Shown here piece by piece: positions 1 through 5,443 of a stretch of DNA of 5,443 bases. The position numbers and the translations under genes were made by a program. The stretch covers positions 1 through 5,443 of the forward strand of contig JAUNQL010000081.1 in assembly GCA_030536195.1 (NCBI GenBank). The letters run 5' to 3'. The DNA comes from Clostridia bacterium. GTDB lineage: Bacteria; Bacillota; Clostridia; Oscillospirales; Acutalibacteraceae. The notes beneath the pieces were generated by a model. The model was not told where the DNA came from. It ran no database searches and worked only from the letters and a program-made list of their open reading frames with translations. The first letter of the stretch is position 1. Every line of letters starts with the position of its first letter.

Positions 1-1
1 T

Positions 2-343
2 GTACTCCGCCGTACTGCTACAACAGTAGAGGAGGAGACAAAGCAGGTTGATTATGAGGACCTTTCAATCAATCTCACAAACTACGAGATGAAGGTTAAG
101 GGTGAAGTTATCTCAACTCCTCCAAAAGAGTTGGAACTTATCTATCATCTCGCATCAAATCCAAACCGTGTATTTACACGTGACCAGCTTCTTGATGAGG
201 TTTGGGGATTTGATTATTACGGTGACTCTAGAACAGTTGACGTACACGTTAAACGTCTTCGTGAGAAGCTTGAGAATATCTCGGATAAATGGGCTCTCAA
301 GACTGTTTGGGGTGTAGGATACAAATTCGAGACAAAGGAATAA
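2..343 (+). CDS. OmpR/PhoB-family response regulator, C-terminal part (5' end outside window)
   Basis: The frame is open from base 2, so this is the 3' end of a longer gene and the first ATG at 89 is internal. It encodes 113 visible residues. The first residues, VLRRT, match the usual end of the receiver-to-effector linker in this family. After them comes a complete winged-helix DNA-binding domain: the PPKELELIYHLASNPNRVFT segment, then RDQLLDEVWG, the recognition-helix region with SRTVDVHVKRLREKLE, and the wing TVWGVGYKFE. The receiver domain with its phosphorylated aspartate lies off the window. The protein would act in the cytoplasm as a DNA-binding transcription factor, phosphorylated by the kinase encoded 6 bases downstream. 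Family assignment is firm. The regulon is unknown, although the protease gene at the end of the same unit is an obvious candidate. Outside homology context I cannot separate PhoP/ResD/WalR-like subtypes. Confidence 0.95.
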   Translation, partial: VLRRTATTVEEETKQVDYEDLSINLTNYEMKVKGEVISTPPKELELIYHLASNPNRVFTRDQLLDEVWGFDYYGDSRTVDVHVKRLREKLENISDKWALKTVWGVGYKFETKE

Positions 344-352
344 TTTAATATG
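336..352 (+). promoter_or_regulatory. Ribosome binding site and ATG start of the histidine kinase gene
   Basis: AGGA at 336-339 sits 10 bases before the ATG at 350. The site overlaps the last codons of the response regulator gene, which supports co-transcription and probably translational coupling of the pair. Confidence 0.6.
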
Positions 353-1855
353 CGCAAGGGAACGACAAAGAATCGCCCTAGGCGCACGACGTTATTCTTA
401 AAGTACTTTAGAGTAACTTTTTCGATTATTCTTGTCACAACAGTTGCAATGTGTGCGGTGTTCATCGTGTTCATGGCCAATTACTGGACGACTAACAGTG
501 CTGACCAATTGAAGAGGAATGTCGCATCTCTCGTTGATACTATTGAAAAACTCGACGAGAATGGTAAGTTTGATGATAATCCGGAGGAGGCTTATCTCAC
601 GCTGTATATTGACTTCCATACAGCGTCAGAGGCAATCGGCGGAGATTTCTTTATGACGGACCTTGATGGCAACGTTGTGATTTGTAAAGAACTGATAAAT
701 AACGACATGGAGGTCGTCCACAAAAATGCGGATCAGTGTATCATGCATAAGGACGCCAGAGTCGCTAAGGAAATCCTTGATAAGACGACATCAAATGGTT
801 ATTACACGATGGAAAAAATGAAAGGATTTGGCGACCAGCTCTATATCATCGTTGGTCAAAAGGTCCTTTACAATGACTCCCAGCCAGTGGGCTATGTCTA
901 TGGTACTTTGCCATTTACATCGACATTGAGTTTCTATGTTGAAAACATGCTCAAGCTCTTCGCTGGCGCGGCTGTAATTTCGCTTGTATTTGCTGTTATC
1001 TTGGTTTATTTATTCTCTAACAAGACAACGGTACCTATTCGCGAAATGAGTAGAATAACGAAACTTTATGCGCGTGGGGATTTCACACAACGTATAGATG
1101 TAAAGGGTAACGATGAGCTGTCCGACTTGGCTGAAAAGCTCAATGAGATGGCGGCGTCGCTCGAGGTTCTTGATGACTCAAGAAGCTCGTTCGTCGCGAA
1201 CGTTTCCCACGAACTTAAGACACCAATGACATCCATTGGTGGCTTTATCGATGGTATCCTTGACGGTACCATCCCACAGAGTGAAGAGAAAAAGTATTTG
1301 AAAATAGTGAGCGACGAGGTAAAGCGTCTGTCGACGCTTGTTCAGACTATGCTTACACTGTCCAAGATAGAGGCTGGAGAGGAAAAACTCAAGCCTGCTG
1401 AAACGGATCTTAAGAACCTCTTGTTCACAGCACTACTCAACTTTGAAAAGCCTATTGAGGCGGCAAATATTGAGGTAGTTGGCTTTGAGGAAATGGGCAA
1501 CCTCAAGGTAATTGCAGATGAAAAAATGCTTTACCAAGTGGTTTACAACCTCTATGACAACGCTGTTAAGTTCACCAATGAGGGTGGCACGATTTACGTC
1601 GAGACGCTCGCTGAGGATGACAAGGTAACAGTCACAATTGCCAACACCGGAGAGGGCGTTAAAGACGAGGAACTCCTCCACATATTTGAGCGCTTCTACA
1701 AGGTTGATAAGTCGAGAAGTGAGCACGTCAAAGGTGTTGGCCTGGGACTCAACCTTGCCAAGAACATCATCGAGCTCCACGGCGGCGAAATCTCCGCCAC
1801 CTCAACACCAGGTGAACTTACAAGTTTCAGCTTCTGGATTCCTAAAAAACAATAA
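350..1855 (+). CDS. Membrane sensor histidine kinase (HAMP, HisKA, HATPase)
   Basis: This 501-residue kinase is the cognate partner of the upstream response regulator. After a basic N-terminus, membrane segment 1 spans about residues 22-45. An extracytoplasmic sensor region of about 150 residues follows, then membrane segment 2 (about 201-223) and a HAMP linker (about 224-276). The HisKA domain carries the H-box FVANVSHELKTP with phospho-acceptor His287. The ATP-binding domain shows the N-box with Asn400 and Asn404 (YNLYDNAVKFT), a G1 box NTGEG at 432-436, the F-box IFERFYKVDKSR at 445-456, and a G2 box GVGLGL at 462-467. The sensor region contains TDLDGNVVIC, suggesting a PAS/Cache-like fold, with Cys112 and Cys130 as its only cysteines. 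G1 has Asn where Asp is more usual. The general type is PhoR/ResE-like, but there is no cytoplasmic PAS domain between HAMP and HisKA. The signal sensed is unknown. The protease gene 14 bases downstream suggests an envelope or protein-export stress role. Confidence 0.95.
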   Translation: MRKGTTKNRPRRTTLFLKYFRVTFSIILVTTVAMCAVFIVFMANYWTTNSADQLKRNVASLVDTIEKLDENGKFDDNPEEAYLTLYIDFHTASEAIGGDFFMTDLDGNVVICKELINNDMEVVHKNADQCIMHKDARVAKEILDKTTSNGYYTMEKMKGFGDQLYIIVGQKVLYNDSQPVGYVYGTLPFTSTLSFYVENMLKLFAGAAVISLVFAVILVYLFSNKTTVPIREMSRITKLYARGDFTQRIDVKGNDELSDLAEKLNEMAASLEVLDDSRSSFVANVSHELKTPMTSIGGFIDGILDGTIPQSEEKKYLKIVSDEVKRLSTLVQTMLTLSKIEAGEEKLKPAETDLKNLLFTALLNFEKPIEAANIEVVGFEEMGNLKVIADEKMLYQVVYNLYDNAVKFTNEGGTIYVETLAEDDKVTVTIANTGEGVKDEELLHIFERFYKVDKSRSEHVKGVGLGLNLAKNIIELHGGEISATSTPGELTSFSFWIPKKQ

Positions 1856-1857
1856 CT

Positions 1858-1872
1858 GGAAGTGATTTTGTG
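1858..1872 (+). promoter_or_regulatory. Ribosome binding site and GTG start of the HtrA protease gene
   Basis: GGAAGTG at 1858-1864 is a one-mismatch version of the GGAGGTG core and stands 5 bases before GTG at 1870. It begins 3 bases after the kinase stop codon. The GTG start gives a protein opening MEKSNKSGRT, a short basic leader directly before a membrane segment, as expected for this family. Confidence 0.7.
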
Positions 1873-3090
1873 GAAAAGTCAAATAAGTCAGGTCGCACGT
1901 TTTTCATCATTCTCTTGGTAGCGATTTTGCTCATCGCCGGTGTTGCTGCTATCGCCATCGTACTTGATGGCAAGAGCACTGACAAAGAGGCGAATAAAGC
2001 AAAGGAAGCGGATGTAAATACATCCATCTCACAGGGTGAGGCTAAGGAATACAACGTAAAATCAGATGGCAATGTTTTGACATCTGTTGAGATAGCTGAG
2101 AAGGTAAAACCATCAGTTATGGCCGTTGTAACCTACAGAGGCGACAGCGTCTATGGTGAGGGCTCAGGTATCTTTATGAGCGAGGATGAAGATGGCAATT
2201 ATACATACGTACTAACCTGCGCACATATCGTAAGTACGGGAAAAGTTGACATCAAGATCGAGCTTGAAGATGAGACTCAATACGACGCTGAAATCGTCGG
2301 TTACGACACCAGAACTGACATCGCTGTGCTTCGTGTAAAGGCAACAGGCTTTACACTTGCAGAATTTGGCGATTCATCAGTTTTGAAGGTAGGCGAACCT
2401 ATCTATGCAATAGGTAATCCTGGTGGAACCGCTTTCTTCGGTTCATTCACTGGCGGATATGTCTCAGCAATTGACAGACCAACATCAACATCCTCTAGTG
2501 CATACACAATGGAGTGCATCCAGCACGACGCAGCAATCAACCCAGGTAACTCTGGCGGTGCCTTAGTCAATAGCTTTGGCCAGGTAGTTGGTATGAACTC
2601 ATCCAAAATTGCTGCTGAGGAATATGAGGGCATGGGATTTGCAATTCCTATCAACCTCATCACAGATGTTGTAAATGACATACTCAGTGAGGGATATGTT
2701 CAGAACCGTGCGAAACTCGGTATCTCATACGTTCAGGTAAGCCAGAACCAGACTTACAGCATGATCTGTAAGCAGAATAAATTACCTTCTGGTTCAATCA
2801 TCATCGCTCAGATTGAGGATGGCACAGCACTCTCAGATACAGAGGTAGTTGAAGGCGATATCATCATCGGTGTAAACGGCAAGGATATGGACTCAGTTGA
2901 CGTCCTCCTTGACATCATCGAGAAGGCAAAACCAGGCGATAAGGTAGAACTGAAAATCGCTCATGTAAATAACGATTACACAGTTGATAAGTTCAGCGTA
3001 ACAGTTGCACTTTCAGAGGACACAGGCTCATCTGAGGAAGTAACTGAGCAGCAGAAAGATGACGACTTTAAGAATCCATTCGCAAGATAA
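1870..3090 (+). CDS. htrA: HtrA/DegP-family membrane-anchored serine protease with one PDZ domain
   Basis: This is a complete 406-residue trypsin-like protease of the HtrA family, which degrades or refolds misfolded exported proteins outside the membrane. A short basic N-terminus leads into one membrane anchor (about residues 11-33). A polar linker (about 34-70) follows, then the protease domain (about 72-275). The triad is visible: His119 in TCAHIV, Asp150 in TDIAVLRV, and Ser228 in NPGNSGGALV. A single PDZ domain covers about 280-383, including LGIS and GDIIIGVNGKDM. The last 20 or so residues are an acidic polar tail ending KNPFAR. Length and layout match Gram-positive membrane HtrA proteins. 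It lies 14 bases behind the kinase gene and is followed at once by a strong terminator, so it is the last gene of that unit. By analogy with CssRS and HtrA in Bacillus subtilis it may be both target and feedback partner of the two-component system. That regulatory link is inference. Confidence 0.96.
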   Translation: MEKSNKSGRTFFIILLVAILLIAGVAAIAIVLDGKSTDKEANKAKEADVNTSISQGEAKEYNVKSDGNVLTSVEIAEKVKPSVMAVVTYRGDSVYGEGSGIFMSEDEDGNYTYVLTCAHIVSTGKVDIKIELEDETQYDAEIVGYDTRTDIAVLRVKATGFTLAEFGDSSVLKVGEPIYAIGNPGGTAFFGSFTGGYVSAIDRPTSTSSSAYTMECIQHDAAINPGNSGGALVNSFGQVVGMNSSKIAAEEYEGMGFAIPINLITDVVNDILSEGYVQNRAKLGISYVQVSQNQTYSMICKQNKLPSGSIIIAQIEDGTALSDTEVVEGDIIIGVNGKDMDSVDVLLDIIEKAKPGDKVELKIAHVNNDYTVDKFSVTVALSEDTGSSEEVTEQQKDDDFKNPFAR

Positions 3091-3092
3091 AC

Positions 3093-3125
3093 AAAGGGGC
3101 AATGCTTTTTAGCATTGCCCTTTTT
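3093..3125 (+). terminator. Strong intrinsic terminator after htrA
   Basis: A perfect 10-bp stem pairs GGGCAATGCT (3097-3106) with AGCATTGCCC (3111-3120) across a TTTT loop. The stem is preceded by AAAG and followed by TTTTT (3121-3125), so the AAA/TTT flanks can extend the pairing. It begins 2 bases after the htrA stop and separates the signal-transduction unit from rny. Confidence 0.93.
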
Positions 3126-3143
3126 GACTATTTATGGTATGAT
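3115..3143 (+). promoter_or_regulatory. Candidate extended -10 sigma-A promoter for rny
   Basis: TGGTATGAT at 3135-3143 is an extended -10 element (TGn followed by TATGAT, five of six matches to TATAAT). Seventeen bases upstream lies TTGCCC (3115-3120), four of six matches to the -35 consensus, inside the descending arm of the htrA terminator. Transcription would start near 3150, leaving a leader of about 50 bases. An alternative with TTGACT (3124-3129), a 16-base spacer and TAAATT (3146-3151) has the better -35 but a poor -10. The intergenic gap of 110 bases holds no gene. Confidence 0.5.
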
Positions 3144-3154
3144 AATAAATTGTC

Positions 3155-3178
3155 AATATACTTTTTAAGTATATTTTT
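3155..3178 (+). promoter_or_regulatory. AU-rich inverted repeat with T run in the rny leader
   Basis: AATATACTT (3155-3163) and AAGTATATT (3167-3175) are perfect reverse complements, 9 bp apart by a TTT loop, and a T run continues to 3178. If transcription starts near 3150, this is a hairpin close to the 5' end of the rny mRNA. It could be a transcript-stabilising end, a weak attenuator, or a DNA operator. With a single G-C pair it is thermally weak, so function is uncertain. Confidence 0.4.
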
Positions 3179-3187
3179 ATTATATAT

Positions 3188-3203
3188 AGGAGGTGTTTTT
3201 TTG
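3188..3203 (+). promoter_or_regulatory. Ribosome binding site that sets the TTG start of rny
   Basis: AGGAGGTG at 3188-3195 is a full-length match to the anti-Shine-Dalgarno sequence. Five T bases separate it from TTG at 3201. This decides the start: the frame stays open upstream to an ATG at 3102, but that codon lies inside the htrA terminator and has no binding site. Starting at TTG gives the membrane-anchor N-terminus expected of RNase Y. Confidence 0.92.
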
Positions 3204-4751
3204 AACACACTAGCTATTGTTCTTATAATTGTAGCTGCTGTTGTTTTCGCACTTGTCGGATTTATCGTAGGCGCTGCTTACCGTAAAAAGACAGCCGAAG
3301 CTAAAATCGGTTCTGCGAAAGAGGAAGCTACTAGAATTATAAATCAGGCCATGACAAAAGCCGAACAAGCAAAAAAAGAAGCCATCTTAGAGGCTAAGGA
3401 CGAAATCCACAAGCAGCGTTCCGAGACTGAAAAGGATTTACGTGAGCGTCGCGCTGAGGTTCAGCGCCAGGAGCATCGTCTCATCCAAAAGGAAGAGAAC
3501 ATCGATAAGAAGACTGACGCTATTGAGAAGAAGGAAGAAATTCTTAACGACAAGATCCAGAAGGCCGATGAGAAGATGGCCGAGATCGATACCTTGAAGA
3601 AGAGCCAGCTTGAAATGCTTGAAAAGATCTCTGGCTATTCCAAGGAACAGGCCAAGGCCTTCCTCCTCCAGCAACTCGAGGAGACACTCGAACACGAGAA
3701 GGCTGTTCGAGTTCTCGACTACCAGGAGAAGATGAAGGACGAGGCAGACCAAATTGCTCGTGAGTACATCACAACTGCTATCCAGCGCTGTGCTGCTGAC
3801 CATGCAGCAGAGGCAACAGTATCAGTTGTTGCATTACCAAACGACGAGATGAAGGGCCGTATCATCGGCCGTGAGGGTAGAAATATCCGCGCAATCGAAA
3901 CTATCACAGGTGTAGACCTCATCATCGATGACACACCTGAGGCAATTACAGTTTCATGCTTTGACCCAGTTCGCCGCGAAATCGCACGTCTCACACTCGA
4001 GCGACTCATCGCTGATGGACGTATCCATCCAGCACGCATCGAGGAGACAGTTGAGAAGTGCAAGCGCGAAGTTGAACAGACAATCAAGCAGACAGGTGAG
4101 CGCGCAGTAGTTGATGCTGGTGTTGGTAACATCCACCCAGAGCTCGTTAAACTCCTTGGTCGTCTCAAGTACAGAACAAGTTACGGCCAGAACGTACTCA
4201 ACCACTCACTTGAGGTTTCATACATCTCTGGACTCCTTGCCGAGGAACTTGGAGCAGACGTTAAGCTCGCTAAGCGCGCAGGTCTCCTCCACGATATCGG
4301 TAAGTCAATCGACCACGAGTATGAGGGTACACACGTACAGCTCGGTGTTGAGTTTGCCAAGAAGTACAAGGAGAACGACAAGGTTCTCCACGCTATCCAG
4401 GCACACCATGGCGATGTTGAGCCTAAGACAGTTGTTGCCTACATCGTTCAGGCAGCAGATGCTATCTCAGCAGCACGCCCAGGCGCTCGCCGCGAGAACA
4501 TCGAGAACTACATCAAGCGCCTTGAGAAGCTTGAGGAGATTGCAACATCATTCGACGGTGTTGATACATCCTTTGCTATCCAGGCCGGCCGTGAGGTTCG
4601 TATCCTTGTTAAACCTGAGCAGGTATCAGATGACAAGATGGTACTCCTTGCTCACGACATAGCACAAAAGATCGAGTCTGAACTTGACTACCCAGGCCAG
4701 ATCAAAGTAAACGTAGTTCGTGAATCACGTGCTACAGATTATGCAAAATAA
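3201..4751 (+). CDS. rny: Ribonuclease Y (membrane-anchored endoribonuclease)
   Basis: This 516-residue protein, close to the roughly 520 of B. subtilis RNase Y, is the endoribonuclease that starts mRNA decay at the inner face of the membrane in many Firmicutes. An N-terminal membrane anchor (about residues 2-26) leads into a long charged coiled coil rich in Lys, Glu and Gln (about 30-195). A KH RNA-binding domain follows, with GRIIGREGRNIRAIE at 219-233 holding the GxxG loop GREG. The HD phosphohydrolase domain shows His335 (NHSLEVS), His364-Asp365 (LLHDIGK), His402-His403 (AHHGD) and Asp420 (AADAISAARPG), the residues expected to hold the metals. The C-terminus RESRATDYAK is typical. It starts at TTG with an excellent ribosome binding site. 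Its first codons are AT-rich, while the rest shows strong bias to CTC, ATC, AAG and GAG, consistent with good expression. The ymdB neighbour downstream fits the known gene order. Confidence 0.98.
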   Translation: MNTLAIVLIIVAAVVFALVGFIVGAAYRKKTAEAKIGSAKEEATRIINQAMTKAEQAKKEAILEAKDEIHKQRSETEKDLRERRAEVQRQEHRLIQKEENIDKKTDAIEKKEEILNDKIQKADEKMAEIDTLKKSQLEMLEKISGYSKEQAKAFLLQQLEETLEHEKAVRVLDYQEKMKDEADQIAREYITTAIQRCAADHAAEATVSVVALPNDEMKGRIIGREGRNIRAIETITGVDLIIDDTPEAITVSCFDPVRREIARLTLERLIADGRIHPARIEETVEKCKREVEQTIKQTGERAVVDAGVGNIHPELVKLLGRLKYRTSYGQNVLNHSLEVSYISGLLAEELGADVKLAKRAGLLHDIGKSIDHEYEGTHVQLGVEFAKKYKENDKVLHAIQAHHGDVEPKTVVAYIVQAADAISAARPGARRENIENYIKRLEKLEEIATSFDGVDTSFAIQAGREVRILVKPEQVSDDKMVLLAHDIAQKIESELDYPGQIKVNVVRESRATDYAK

Positions 4752-4757
4752 TTGACT

Positions 4758-4784
4758 AGGGGGCAGTATCACTGCCCCTTGTTT
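4758..4784 (+). terminator. Terminator-like hairpin between rny and ymdB
   Basis: GGGGCAGT (4760-4767) pairs with ACTGCCCC (4771-4778) across a 3-base ATC loop. The stem can be extended by a G-U and an A-U pair (4758-4759 with 4779-4780). The tail TTGTTT (4779-4784) is broken by a G, so it is weaker than the htrA terminator and may allow read-through into ymdB. No convincing promoter follows it. Confidence 0.7.
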
Positions 4785-4792
4785 GCCCTTAG

Positions 4793-4811
4793 AAAGGAGG
4801 CCTTGGCCTTG
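4793..4811 (+). promoter_or_regulatory. Ribosome binding site and TTG start of ymdB, with overlapping inverted repeat
   Basis: AAAGGAGG at 4793-4800 lies 8 bases before TTG at 4809. A second in-frame TTG at 4803 is only 2 bases from the site and is too close to be used. AGGCC (4798-4802) and GGCCT (4805-4809) form an inverted repeat that spans the end of the binding site and the first base of the start codon. As RNA it could fold into a short hairpin that partly hides the site. Confidence 0.75.
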
Positions 4812-5443
4812 AATATTTTGATGGTAGGCGACGTAGTCGGCACCAGTGGCCTCGACTTCCTACGTCGCAGGCTGCCGGCTTTGAAACGAGAGCTGGGCGT
4901 TGACGTCTGCGTCGTAAACGGGGAGAACTCTGCGGACGGCAACGGTATCACTGCCGTGTCCGCTGAGAGTATTTTTACTTCTGGCGCAGACGTCGTTACG
5001 ACGGGCAACCATGCCTTCCGTCGTAAGGAGGCATATTCATATTACGACGATACCGAATGCCTCCTACGCCCAGCGAACTTTGTTGATACAGTTCCAGGCC
5101 ACGGTGTGTGCGTTCTTGATAAGGGACGCGTACAGGTTGGCATTATCAACCTCATGGGCACCATGTACATGGACCCACTTTCAAATCCATTCCTTCTTGT
5201 TGATGATTTGTTATCTTCTTTGTCATCATGCAAGATTATTCTCGTTGACTTCCATGCTGAGGCAACATCAGAGAAGAAGGCAATGGGATACTACCTCGAT
5301 GGCAGGGTATCAGCTGTCGCTGGTACACACACTCACGTCCAGACTGCTGATGAGTGTGTTTTAGCTGGTGGTACCGGTTACATCACCGACCTCGGTATGA
5401 CAGGCCCGCTCGAGTCAGTACTCGGCGTTGTACCGTCGATTGT
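4809..5443 (+). CDS. ymdB: YmdB-family metallophosphoesterase (2',3'-cyclic nucleotide phosphodiesterase), 3' end outside window
   Basis: The first 211 residues of a protein of about 260-280 are present and the frame is open to the last base. It opens MNILMVGDVVG, the classic YmdB start. Likely ligands of the two-metal centre are Asp8, Glu39-Asn40 (VNGENSA), Asn67-His68 (TGNHAF), His149 (DFHAEATSEK), and His174 and His176 (GTHTHVQTAD). TDLGMTGP at 194-200 follows. In B. subtilis the enzyme is cytoplasmic, hydrolyses cyclic nucleotides, and affects biofilm and motility decisions and RNase Y-dependent RNA levels. It is unrelated to the macrodomain protein also called YmdB in Escherichia coli. 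The TTG start is set by AAAGGAGG 8 bases upstream. It follows rny by 57 bases, the gene order known in Bacillus, though a terminator-like hairpin intervenes. The end of the catalytic domain and the C-terminus are not visible. Confidence 0.95.
   Translation, partial: MNILMVGDVVGTSGLDFLRRRLPALKRELGVDVCVVNGENSADGNGITAVSAESIFTSGADVVTTGNHAFRRKEAYSYYDDTECLLRPANFVDTVPGHGVCVLDKGRVQVGIINLMGTMYMDPLSNPFLLVDDLLSSLSSCKIILVDFHAEATSEKKAMGYYLDGRVSAVAGTHTHVQTADECVLAGGTGYITDLGMTGPLESVLGVVPSI

Noticed and set aside
89..343. An 84-residue gene starting at ATG 89
   Set aside because: The frame is open back to base 2 and encodes a typical response-regulator linker, so 89 is an internal methionine.
3150..3183. A second rny promoter with TTGTCA and TATTAT
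   Set aside because: The spacer is 22 bases, too long, and transcription would start at the ribosome binding site itself.
3102..3200. Upstream extension of the rny reading frame to an ATG at 3102
   Set aside because: That ATG lies in the stem of the htrA terminator and has no ribosome binding site. The added 33 residues are not expected in RNase Y, while TTG 3201 has a perfect binding site and gives the usual N-terminus.
3091..3200. Riboswitch or small RNA in the htrA-rny gap
   Set aside because: The gap is 110 bases and is accounted for by terminator, promoter and ribosome binding site. The remainder is too short and AT-rich for a known riboswitch class.
3438..4205. Overlapping antisense open frames opposite rny
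   Set aside because: They lie opposite conserved KH, coiled-coil and HD coding sequence, and I saw no initiation signal or recognisable protein family.
4111..4662. A 183-residue open frame inside rny, rich in Ser, Thr, Leu and Arg
   Set aside because: It is a shifted frame of the strongly codon-biased rny gene. It has no ribosome binding site and a low-complexity composition typical of shadow frames.
4752..4780. TTGACT just after rny as a -35 box for ymdB
   Set aside because: At 16-18 bases downstream there is only the GC-rich hairpin arm and nothing resembling a -10 element.

Overview
This is an ordinary chromosomal window from a low-to-mid GC Gram-positive bacterium, most likely an anaerobic member of the Clostridia. 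The signs are strong AGGAGG-type ribosome binding sites, GTG and TTG start codons, a membrane-anchored RNase Y, and a YmdB-family phosphodiesterase directly downstream of it, the gene order known from Bacillus subtilis. The genus cannot be fixed from the sequence alone. All genes lie on the + strand and coding density is very high.

Region 1 (2..3125) looks like one transcription unit. It holds the C-terminal DNA-binding half of an OmpR/PhoB-type response regulator (the start is outside the window), a complete 501-residue membrane histidine kinase, and a complete membrane-anchored HtrA/DegP-type serine protease with one PDZ domain. The gaps are 6 and 14 bases, each ribosome binding site touches the end of the preceding gene, and a strong intrinsic terminator closes the unit. 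The natural reading is a signal pair that senses something outside the membrane, co-expressed with an extracytoplasmic quality-control protease. This is comparable in concept to CssRS/HtrA of B. subtilis, but that link is inferred.

Region 2 (3115..4784) is the RNase Y gene, starting at TTG 3201 behind a perfect AGGAGGTG. Its short AT-rich leader has a plausible extended -10 promoter that begins inside the upstream terminator, and a 9-bp AU-rich hairpin. It ends at a second, weaker terminator-like hairpin.

Region 3 (4793..5443) is the first 211 codons of a YmdB-type metallophosphoesterase, cut by the window end. All the expected metal ligands are present.

I see no mobile element, CRISPR array, tRNA, rRNA or riboswitch, and no clear evidence of a previously undescribed system. 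The points most worth a second look are the cysteine pair in the kinase sensor domain, the hairpin in the rny leader, the promoter/terminator overlap, and a small hairpin over the ymdB ribosome binding site.
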